From assembly GCF_900103915.1 (NCBI RefSeq), contig NZ_FNIG01000006.1, positions 1-64,000 of the forward strand: DNA of 64,000 nucleotides. The letters are read 5' to 3'. This stretch comes from Tenuibacillus multivorans (GTDB taxonomy: Bacteria > Bacillota > Bacilli > Bacillales > Alkalibacillaceae). Below the pieces are notes generated by a model. It saw nothing but the letters and a program-made list of their open reading frames with translations. It was not told the origin of the DNA and did not search any database. Below are positions 57,444-64,000 of this stretch, piece after piece. Positions within the stretch are counted from its first letter, which is position 1; each line of letters starts with the position of its first letter. A program made the translations under genes and the position numbers.

Positions 57444-57543
57444 TACTCGTTTAGTGGTTTTAATTCTAATCCTAATCCCTCCATTTTAACCATACAATTC
57501 CAATTAAGTTTATAATAATTATATTATGTCAACTGACCATCTC

Positions 57544-58197
57544 CTACTGAACTTTCTTCAAACGATAACTCATATTCTTTTCATTGATTAAATTAAAATC
57601 TTCGTGATTAATATAGTGAAATAATTCATATTTCCTTTTGACGTATAAATTTTTATGCTTGTACATCCAATTGGCAAAGTCATTAACACTATTAATTCCA
57701 CTGATATATACTTGGTATTGTTTCTCCGATGTCACCAATTTCGTATTAAACGACCTTTGAGTAAGAATATTTTTTAACTCCTGCATAAAGGCATTGGATC
57801 CACCGTCAAAACCTATCAGATATCCTGATTTATATATATGCCCCTTTCCATCAAAATACCCCCTAATAAAATGGTTTAGATATAAAGTTGGAACACTAGG
57901 AAACTCTGCTTCTTTAGAGCTACTGGTTACCATTTTAAAGTGATTAAATAAATCATTTTTTATGAATTGACTGTTCATGTGTAAGTTGTATAGACCTGTT
58001 TTCTGATCTTGGTGAATTGGATGGTTAGAATCTAGTTTATGCCTTATTTTTTCAAGGATGTCTTTTTCATAATGAGAAAAAAGAATGGTCTGATGGTTTG
58101 AAATGTTTCCATTAGCATAGAAAAATCCTAGGATATACGCCATTTCGGACGTCCACGTTTTAAAGTAATGCTCATTTATCTTAAAGTAACTAGACAT
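57544..58197 (-). CDS. free-standing LAGLIDADG endonuclease-like protein
   Basis: 217 residues from ATG 58197 (a GTG at 58206 is possible). Two LAGLIDADG-type helices are visible: AYILGFFYANGNI (about 20-32 of the protein) and FIRGYFDGKGHI (about 107-118), each followed by a basic segment, the layout of a one-chain homing endonuclease. In the first motif the metal-binding Asp is replaced by Asn (ANG), the second keeps Asp. It is not inside an intron or intein here. It may be a nuclease of reduced activity or a domesticated DNA-binding protein. Confidence 0.72.
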   Translation of the reverse strand: MSSYFKINEHYFKTWTSEMAYILGFFYANGNISNHQTILFSHYEKDILEKIRHKLDSNHPIHQDQKTGLYNLHMNSQFIKNDLFNHFKMVTSSSKEAEFPSVPTLYLNHFIRGYFDGKGHIYKSGYLIGFDGGSNAFMQELKNILTQRSFNTKLVTSEKQYQVYISGINSVNDFANWMYKHKNLYVKRKYELFHYINHEDFNLINEKNMSYRLKKVQ

Positions 58198-58248
58198 ACC
58201 CCTCACCTACTTTATATTATTCTATTTACATTATACGAACATTTGTTC

Positions 58249-59427
58249 TCATTGTAAAGTATTAAGGTAAGTTGTTTCTAGTATTAATTCTATAGATTCA
58301 TAACCAAAATATTCAACATAATAGACAACATTATTAATTCTAGATATAAAAGAAAAATGGCTATCATCTTCTTCGTAGACCCATAGTTCATCCCATTTAT
58401 TACTTTTTGTTAATTTATAATTGCCAGATAGTGGCTTTTTCTCTTCCTTTAAAGTTACAATAAATTGTTTCGCGAGCCATTCCGTCCGAACATTATACCT
58501 ATGAGACCATATGGTTGGACTATAAGTTCCGCTGTTATCCTCCCACATAACACCGGGTACTTTTACACTTTGCTTTAATTCATATTGTTTTGGAATTAAT
58601 AAACTGGAATCGACTTTATAATGATTTGATGGATTCCTGTCCCCTTCTTTTATAAAAGTGCCTTCCTCTACTATATCTGACATTTTGACCACTGGAATAT
58701 CCCTGTCAGGAATAGGAGGATGTCGATCTTCCGTTAAACTAGATATTAAGCTAAAAATATTAAAAATAAACCATAACGTTGCAATTGCAATCATACTAAA
58801 CGCCATAATTTTTTTACGTTTAAACTTTTTCGAAAAACTGACATCATGATCTAGCGGTATACCTGATTTTAGTTTTTTATAAAGTTTAGACATATGGATC
58901 ATACCTCTAACCATCTTCATATAAAGGTACAGTCCAATTGTTATGGGAATAATCATTTGTAACAGAGAGCCATCTTCAATATAAAGGTCTATAGGATTTA
59001 TTAATATTAACCAAATGGACAATGCCATGACTAAAGCAAATAATATAATTGAAAGGAATCCTCTAATCGTTATATCTTTTTTTAACAACGTTAAAGTTGC
59101 CGCGTGTTCCAAAGGTTCAGTATGAATATCTTGTGGATTATAACTTTCTTTCTCTCGGAATACTTGTATGTAGTGACGCGAACCTATATACTTCCATCCA
59201 GTTTGTTGATATAAATCAATTCTATCTAATTCCTTAGACTTAAACACATCACATCGATATTTAATGTCTTGAGGCTCACACCTTTCAAATGTAGCAAACC
59301 ATTCATTTATATTAATTAATTTCCAGCCTTTTGTAGCCATATTAGAAAACCAAGCCTCTTGTTCTTCAATTTCCCATGCATCTAACCAAAGCATTTTCTT
59401 TATTCTATTACTGCCCATTTTGTCCAT
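58249..59427 (-). CDS. DUF2812 membrane protein of a PadR operon
   Basis: 392 residues. The N-terminal DUF2812 domain (about 12-92) has MLWLDAWEIEEQEAWFSNMA and a DLYQQTGWKYIG segment. Three membrane helices follow (about 122-145, 153-171, 203-225) and a C-terminal extracellular domain. The start overlaps the end of padR by 20 bases. PadR-DUF2812 pairs are common in Firmicutes, with an unknown role often linked to membrane stress. Confidence 0.82.
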   Translation of the reverse strand: MDKMGSNRIKKMLWLDAWEIEEQEAWFSNMATKGWKLININEWFATFERCEPQDIKYRCDVFKSKELDRIDLYQQTGWKYIGSRHYIQVFREKESYNPQDIHTEPLEHAATLTLLKKDITIRGFLSIILFALVMALSIWLILINPIDLYIEDGSLLQMIIPITIGLYLYMKMVRGMIHMSKLYKKLKSGIPLDHDVSFSKKFKRKKIMAFSMIAIATLWFIFNIFSLISSLTEDRHPPIPDRDIPVVKMSDIVEEGTFIKEGDRNPSNHYKVDSSLLIPKQYELKQSVKVPGVMWEDNSGTYSPTIWSHRYNVRTEWLAKQFIVTLKEEKKPLSGNYKLTKSNKWDELWVYEEDDSHFSFISRINNVVYYVEYFGYESIELILETTYLNTLQ

Positions 59428-59737
59428 CCTTTTCTAGCAATATTTTTCCATCCCTAACCATATGAGTTAGTCTTATATATTCCAATTTGACAGCTTCTCG
59501 ACCCTTATCTGTAATTTGATAAACTTTTCGCCATCCATCTGAATTTTCTAATTGAATGAATTTATTTTTTTGTAGTCGTTTTAAAATCCCATATAACGTA
59601 CCAGGTCCCAGCTGTACTCTACCATTTGAAATACCGTTTATTGCCTCCATGATGGCATACCCATGTAAAGGTGAATGCAGAGCGAGTAGAACATAGTACA
59701 TGGCTTCAGTCATTGGGTTCATTGTTTGGTTAGACAT
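59408..59737 (-). CDS. PadR-family transcriptional regulator
   Basis: 109 residues. Winged helix with YYVLLALHSPLHGYAIMEAI, VQLGPGTLYGILKRLQKNKF and GWRKVYQITDKGREAVKLE, the full PadR core, without the long C-terminal dimerisation helix (subfamily 2 size). It probably represses its own operon with DUF2812 through the palindrome just upstream. GAAGGTG precedes the start. Confidence 0.92.
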   Translation of the reverse strand: MSNQTMNPMTEAMYYVLLALHSPLHGYAIMEAINGISNGRVQLGPGTLYGILKRLQKNKFIQLENSDGWRKVYQITDKGREAVKLEYIRLTHMVRDGKILLEKDGQNGQ

Positions 59738-59754
59738 CTAAACACCTTCTATAT

Positions 59755-59788
59755 TATTATGTATCACGATATATCGTATGACATAATA
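59755..59788 (-). promoter_or_regulatory. PadR operator palindrome
   Basis: Outer arms TATTATGT (59755-59762) and ACATAATA (59781-59788) enclose an inner palindrome ACGATATATCGT (59766-59777). ATGT...ACAT arms are typical of PadR sites. It lies 18 bases before the padR start, so it also spans its promoter. Confidence 0.7.
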
Positions 59789-59824
59789 ATAGTGTAAAAA
59801 AAGGTGAAGTCAAAACGATGATCA

Positions 59825-60147
59825 TTAATCTGCTAAAGGAATCGAAAATCCTTCTTTATATGGAATTACAGCAACTTGTTTCCCGTCCTTTTCATAAATC
59901 ACTTTCGAACCCTCTTGCTTTACCTGCTTCCAACCAAATAATTTTACATGCTGAAGGTATACACGATTAAAACCAGAATATTCATAAGAAATATTGTCAT
60001 CTGAATGTATCTCTTTTACCTGTGCCGTGATTGGTACTGGAAATCCATTAACTGGGGATGTTTTTTTAACGTTCCAAAAATTAAAACGATTAATAAACTT
60101 AATAACATGAACTCTATATAAAATTTCAATTTCCTATTCTTCTTCAC
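59825..60147 (-). pseudogene. small exported protein gene broken by a poly-A frameshift
   Basis: GTG 60147 with AGGAGGGTG opens MKKNRKLKFYIEFMLLSLLI, a signal anchor, and runs in this frame to a seven-base A run (plus strand T run 60061-60067). From there the neighbouring frame continues with KTSPVNGFPVPITAQVKEIH and later VYLQHVKLFGWKQVKQEGS to TAA at 59825-59827. One extra A joins both into a protein of about 107 residues. Family unknown. It could be a pseudogene, a phase-variable tract or a sequencing error. Confidence 0.6.
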
Positions 60148-60298
60148 AAGTACACCCTCCTATGCCCGACTAAACAAACTCTTAATACCTCATTAACTAT
60201 TAATCGAAATTTTCCTTCAAATTCGTTGAATCTAGTCATTACAAGTAGATTAAAATATCAATCATTCATATGATATATTACGAAATTAATAGATTCAG

Positions 60299-60549
60299 GG
60301 AGGTATTTTACAAGCCCTTCAAATTTTGTCTTCCTGGGTATAGGTATTAGAGGTCCAGGTGCTCCTATAAATGCAGTAGATGCAGCTTGTAAAGCACATG
60401 ATGAATGCTACAGGCGATCTCGTTCAAGATATCATTGCGATCAAGAATTTTTAAATCGTATTCGTCCCTGAATTAATCCTCATACCAAAGAAGGTAGACA
60501 TGCAAGAAGCGTTTATAATCTAATCAAAATACGCACGCAGTTTCACTAA
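60299..60549 (+). pseudogene. degraded phospholipase A2-like gene
   Basis: One frame gives PFKFCLPGYRY; the next gives GPGAPINAVDAACKAHDECY, then HCDQEFLNRIRP, a UGA at about 60470, then INPHTKEGRHARSVYN. CKAHDECY is the His-Asp catalytic segment of secreted phospholipase A2-like proteins found in some Bacilli, where FCxPGYRxCGPGCxGPG normally precedes it. The CGPG calcium loop is partly deleted at a frameshift, an in-frame UGA interrupts the end, and no start codon is evident. A decayed gene is the best reading. Confidence 0.6.
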
Positions 60550-60650
60550 TACACTGAATCACAAATTTTTAGTTTAGTCACCCACACAGATTAAACGTAA
60601 TAACTATATATTAACCAATAAGAATGAAACATTACTGAAGGAGGATTAAT

Positions 60651-60809
60651 ATGTCTGACGAAAATGAAAACAAAGAACTTAATGAAGAAGTAAACCATGA
60701 AGCGGAAGAAAGAGAAGTTGTTGATCCATGGTCACAACTGTTATTTGGCCCTAGACCAAGAAGGCCACAGGAAAACCCGGAACCAGAAAATGAGGAAAAA
60801 GAAGAATAA
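60651..60809 (+). CDS. small acidic protein with a DPWSQLLFGPRPRR motif (52 aa)
   Basis: ATG 60651 behind GAAGGAGGATT. Composition is strongly acidic at both ends (MSDENENKELNEEVNHEAEE; PEPENEEKEE) around a central DPWSQLLFGPRPRRPQ. No membrane helix. The strong ribosome site and terminator argue for a real gene. It lies about 100 bases after the phospholipase A2-like remnant and could have been its companion (inference). Function unknown. Confidence 0.6.
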   Translation: MSDENENKELNEEVNHEAEEREVVDPWSQLLFGPRPRRPQENPEPENEEKEE

Positions 60810-60832
60810 TATCATTATATTAGATATTGCTA

Positions 60833-60864
60833 AAGGCTGTAGATTTAAAATGCTACAGTCTTTT
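60833..60864 (+). terminator. terminator after the acidic protein gene
   Basis: ggctgtag ... ctacagtc stem (60835-60842 with 60853-60860) followed by TTTTAATTTT. The T run touches the end of the Nudix gene. Confidence 0.65.
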
Positions 60865-61492
60865 AATTTTCCTTTATTAAATATTTTTTTATTTTTTGTA
60901 AAACAGTTTGATAGAGATCGACTTCATGAGGAACAAAGGATTCATGCCCCACTTTCTTATCGATCGGCGTTTTCTTTCCGTTCTCATTATACATGTATCC
61001 TTTAATATTGATGTATCTTCTTTTTCCAAACCACAAGTCATGAAAATGACTGAACTTACATTTTACAATTCCAGTAACTTCATTTACTTGCAAATTAAAA
61101 TCCTCAAGATTATGATGGCTTTGATATAGAAAGACGTTCGCTATTTCTTTATCAAAAAAGTTATTTTCTATGATCCGGTATTTCACAGTTCCTAATGGTA
61201 CTAATTCATTAAAAGATACATTCACCCCTACCTCTTCTTGTATTTCCCTGACACCATCTTGTACAGTTTCATCCGCCAGCAAATGACCCGCAGCTGTTAT
61301 ATCTAAGAGGTTCGGATAATCTTTATGAGGACTACGTAATTGTAAGTAAATGTAATACTCATTTTTGTGTCGGCTTACAAACCAGCAATGAAAAACTTCA
61401 TGCCAATAACCTACCCTATGGACGTCATGACGTGTCGCAGTTCCGATTTGGTTACTATCGTCATCAAAAATTTTTAACATCTCTTGTTTCAT
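60863..61492 (-). CDS. Nudix hydrolase, isopentenyl-diphosphate-isomerase-like
   Basis: 209 residues. The Nudix segment at 69-90 runs GHLLADETVQDGVREI then QEEVGV, preceded by NLLDITAAGH; this form is typical of IDI-like Nudix proteins (COG1443). RHDVHRVGYWHEVFHCWFVS near the start also fits. It hydrolyses a nucleoside diphosphate derivative, substrate unknown. The spacing inside the Nudix box is one residue short of the classic pattern. AGGAGAAT precedes ATG 61492. Confidence 0.88.
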   Translation of the reverse strand: MKQEMLKIFDDDSNQIGTATRHDVHRVGYWHEVFHCWFVSRHKNEYYIYLQLRSPHKDYPNLLDITAAGHLLADETVQDGVREIQEEVGVNVSFNELVPLGTVKYRIIENNFFDKEIANVFLYQSHHNLEDFNLQVNEVTGIVKCKFSHFHDLWFGKRRYINIKGYMYNENGKKTPIDKKVGHESFVPHEVDLYQTVLQKIKKYLIKEN

Positions 61493-61539
61493 TTATATTC
61501 TCCTATTCCTCCAACTAACATTAAAAACATGACTTCCTA

Positions 61540-61875
61540 CTAATTATTATATGGGGTTAATTCTTTACCTTCTATAACCATAGCGGTTAAACCATGGTCT
61601 GTTTTAGTTTCGTGCCATTCCCCTTTTTCCCAAAATACAGCCTGTCCTGCTTGGATCTTTATAAGATCGCTTTTTTCATTTCTGACATACCCATTACCAT
61701 TTAATACGAGTAATATTTGAGATGTAACAGCCTGGTGATAACCAATAACTCCGTTTTTATCCAACGTCATATAATTAATTCTTACAAGGTTATCGGATTC
61801 AACTATTCTCGACATTGTAAAATTAGAATTAAATCGGGTTATGTTTATTCCTCTATCGAATTTATAAATATCCAT
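61540..61875 (-). CDS. small cupin-domain protein
   Basis: 111 residues, single cupin beta-barrel. Motif 1 around VIGYHQAVTSQILLVLNGNG and motif 2 around AGQAVFWEKGEWHET, with His and Glu as possible metal ligands. Often a sugar or small-molecule binder or isomerase; here unknown. GGAGGTAATAA precedes ATG 61875. Confidence 0.82.
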   Translation of the reverse strand: MDIYKFDRGINITRFNSNFTMSRIVESDNLVRINYMTLDKNGVIGYHQAVTSQILLVLNGNGYVRNEKSDLIKIQAGQAVFWEKGEWHETKTDHGLTAMVIEGKELTPYNN

Positions 61876-62080
61876 TTATTACCTCCGTCAATTGAATGCG
61901 GTTCTACCCATTCTGGGAAATAAATCTTGGGTCAATTAATGTCATTGATATACTCCTGTATTTATTAGTCATGATTTAAGTTCGGTAAAAGTAATGGTTA
62001 TTCCTTTAAAAAACAATATAAATAATAAAATAAGCATTCCGTTACATAATAAAAGCGATTACAGACAAAGGAGTCAACTA

Positions 62081-63406
62081 ATGCTCAAAAAAGCCATCGG
62101 ACTCATAATTACTATACTATTATTTTTACAATTATTCGCCCCCACCCTGTATGCTTCTGTTATACATATCGTTAATCCTGGGGAGACACTGTGGGAAATT
62201 TCAGATCAATATAATGTAAATCAACATGAGGTTGCTAAAATTAATGGTATATCTAATCAAAACAAAATTGTTCCAGGCCAATCACTCATTTTGAACACCG
62301 ACCAATATGTCGTGCAAAAAGGTGATACATTATGGGAAATTGCCAATCGTCATCGAGTCTCCCTTTCAGAATTAAAAAATATCAATGACATCAAAAGTGA
62401 TATGATTCATGTTGGTCAAAACATACAAGTTCCAAAGCCTAGTAAATCAAATATTATGATTGGCGCATTCGCATATCCATCTGACATTATTGATGGAAAG
62501 GTAGAGCATAAGTACACATATCTCTCTCACATATCAGCATTTGAATATCACCCTAAAAAGAACGGAGAGCTAAATGAATTACCGAAAATGAAATCGTTTA
62601 AAAACATACTTTGGAAAAAAGGCACTGTTCCCTACGCTACAGTTACCAACTTATCCCCAGATGGTTTTGATGCAAAGCTTGCGCATGAATTACTAACAAA
62701 CAAAAAGAAACGAACAACCTTAATTGAAAATATTTATGGAAAATTACAGCAATATGATTTAGAAGGTGTTGTCATTGATTTTGAAGGGTTAGATTCAAAA
62801 GATCGAGATGATTTTAATCAATTTATACAACAACTTGCCACGAGAATACATCCAGTTGGTATGCAATTGGGTGTTGCAGTTCCTCCGCTACAAGGTAACC
62901 GAAATCCTTCATGGAATGCGGCCTATGACTATAAAACATTAGGACAATACGCAAACTATCTCTTTCTTATGACTTATGATTGGCACTGGTTAGGCGGGGA
63001 ACCAGGTCCAATAGCTCCTATTGATAGGGTTAAAGAAACATTAGAGTACGGGTTGTCGGTCATGCCTAAAGAGAAAATTGTTATGGGGATCCCACTGTAT
63101 GCCTATGATTGGCCAATCAATAATGGAAAAAGCGAAGCACAGGCATACGCACAAATGTCTGCGATTGAAAAGGCAATTGAGTATGGAAGTACCATACATT
63201 ACGATGAAGAGAACGCATCACCATGGTTCCGTTATACTGACGAAAAAGGTTTCGATCATGAGGTATGGTTTGAAGATGCGCGTAGTATTCTAGCCAAGTA
63301 TCAACTTGTAAAGGATTTAGATATTTTGGGGATTGGTGGCTGGCAAATAAAATTTAGCTTCCCACAATCAGAAAGGATTATTAAGGAACACTTTAATATA
63401 AGATAA
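62081..63406 (+). CDS. LysM-GH18 cell-wall hydrolase, YaaH/SleL-like
   Basis: 441 residues from ATG 62081 (AAAGGAG upstream); the longer ORF from 61994 has no site and would bury the signal peptide. Signal peptide 1-25, LysM repeats about 28-71 and 76-118, then a GH18 barrel. The catalytic motif VVIDFEGLD gives Glu235 with Asp233. Relatives YaaH/SleL act as spore N-acetylglucosaminidases on cortex fragments during germination, but a vegetative role is possible. Confidence 0.9.
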   Translation: MLKKAIGLIITILLFLQLFAPTLYASVIHIVNPGETLWEISDQYNVNQHEVAKINGISNQNKIVPGQSLILNTDQYVVQKGDTLWEIANRHRVSLSELKNINDIKSDMIHVGQNIQVPKPSKSNIMIGAFAYPSDIIDGKVEHKYTYLSHISAFEYHPKKNGELNELPKMKSFKNILWKKGTVPYATVTNLSPDGFDAKLAHELLTNKKKRTTLIENIYGKLQQYDLEGVVIDFEGLDSKDRDDFNQFIQQLATRIHPVGMQLGVAVPPLQGNRNPSWNAAYDYKTLGQYANYLFLMTYDWHWLGGEPGPIAPIDRVKETLEYGLSVMPKEKIVMGIPLYAYDWPINNGKSEAQAYAQMSAIEKAIEYGSTIHYDEENASPWFRYTDEKGFDHEVWFEDARSILAKYQLVKDLDILGIGGWQIKFSFPQSERIIKEHFNIR

Positions 63407-63457
63407 GAATAATTCTCTGTTAGTTTATTTTCGTAAATACATGTCCAATGAAATTTA

Positions 63458-63498
63458 GTGCAGAATAGCTGTCAATATAAGCTATTCTGCACTTTTTA
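63458..63498 (+). terminator. terminator after the GH18 gene
   Basis: gtgcagaatagct ... agctattctgcac: thirteen-pair stem followed by TTTTTATTTTT. Confidence 0.85.
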
Positions 63499-63638
63499 TT
63501 TTTAAATATCGCAAAGAGTAGTTTTTTAGGAACTTTTTAATCGTTTTAACTCCTCCTCTATTTGACTAACATCTATTCGCTCAAATAATGGTCTGACGTT
63601 TGTTAACGTTACGGAAGGCAGTTCAATTTCTTCCCATT

Positions 63639-64000
63639 TTAAGAGAATTCCTCCGCTATTAATTGATATGAACGAACTTTAGCTTCAAAGTCATGTATAT
63701 TGGTTATGATTAAAAATTCATCGTTATCATATAAATCCGCATACTCCAAAAGTTTTTCTTTAACAAATGGAGGTGTCCCAACAATCGTTCTTTTTCGATT
63801 TTCTTTAATTTGATCTAATTCATCTTGTTTATAATTTCGCTGTTTGGCCTCACTTATTGAAGGAATAACGGTATCGCTTCCCTTTCCAACATTTAATAAC
63901 CACAAATCTTGACTTAGGGCTAACCCTTCCGCTTCTTCTTGTGTATCAGCACAAACCACAAAGATACAAGCATTCGTTTTAGGTTTGTCTAAACTAACGG
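63639..64000 (-). CDS. luciferase-like (LLM class) flavin monooxygenase, C-terminal part
   Basis: The frame is open from the right edge to TAA 63639, giving about 120 residues: KTNACIFVVCADTQEEAEGL, SQDLWLLNVGKGSD, KRTIVGTPPFVKEKLLEYAD and the end FEAKVRSYQLIAEEFS. This is the C-terminal third of bacterial luciferase-like FMN monooxygenases of the MsnO8/YwcH group. Substrate unknown. The start lies beyond the window. Confidence 0.85.
   Translation of the reverse strand, partial: VSLDKPKTNACIFVVCADTQEEAEGLALSQDLWLLNVGKGSDTVIPSISEAKQRNYKQDELDQIKENRKRTIVGTPPFVKEKLLEYADLYDNDEFLIITNIHDFEAKVRSYQLIAEEFS

Noticed and set aside
63525-63640. Open minus-strand frame after the luciferase-like gene (KWEEIELPSVTLTNVRPLFE...)
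   Set aside because: Reads like protein and has GGAGG upstream, but no usable start codon at correct spacing; could be a broken or ATT-started gene, not supported enough to list.
1-64000. CRISPR array or rRNA operon
   Set aside because: No regularly spaced repeat-spacer series and no rRNA sequence was seen on either strand.

Overview
The window comes from an endospore-forming, low-GC Bacillaceae chromosome. It carries the spore genes sirA and tlp, a YaaH-like GH18/LysM hydrolase and the ComA/ComB sulfolactate genes. Its core order (lexA, ynzC, tkt, sirA, yneF, ccdA, ccdC, yneK, acnA, a TlpA thioredoxin, tlp, yneP, yneQ, plsY, yneT, parE, parC) is the lexA-to-parC order I recall for Bacillus subtilis, with pieces added and lost. 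Sulfolactate genes, a GC-rich intergenic repeat and an orphan Mrp-type antiporter subunit would suit a salt-tolerant genus, but genus cannot be fixed from the sequence alone.

Positions 1-4300 are accessory. They hold the edge of an IS256-family element, small unknown genes, a divergent pair encoding a HEPN-motif protein and a DUF4062 protein (candidate defence or toxin module), a frameshifted gene, pilin-like small membrane proteins and a lipoprotein that look like conjugative-element remnants, and a TGACCACA repeat cluster next to the lexA terminator.

Positions 4305-33470 are the conserved backbone. Inserted between yneK and acnA (10804-17417) is a selenocysteine island: tRNA-Sec, an orphan PAS histidine kinase, selB, selD, a SelW/Rdx-type selenoprotein and selA. 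selD and the SelW-like gene both contain an in-frame UGA, so ordinary ORF calling truncates the first and misses the second. A monofunctional large catalase follows acnA. folE2, yidD and capA are inserted before plsY.

Positions 33532-41916 are a TetR-regulated leucine/isovalerate catabolic operon (acyl-CoA dehydrogenase, acyl-CoA ligase, methylcrotonyl-CoA carboxylase, methylglutaconyl-CoA hydratase, HMG-CoA lyase), with a probable cre site and a palindromic operator at its promoter. Then come a COG3573-type flavoprotein, DUF4256, an acetyl-CoA-synthetase-like ligase, several small membrane proteins, DUF3231, an MFS exporter and a YitT-type protein.

Positions 51657-56876 hold divergent sulfur modules: comB-comA (sulfolactate) facing cysH-cysP-sat-cysC (sulfate uptake and assimilation). 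The right end (56919-64000) is accessory again: a second TlpA-like thioredoxin, a LAGLIDADG protein, a PadR/DUF2812 operon, two decayed genes (one phospholipase A2-like), Nudix, cupin, the GH18/LysM hydrolase and the end of a luciferase-like monooxygenase.
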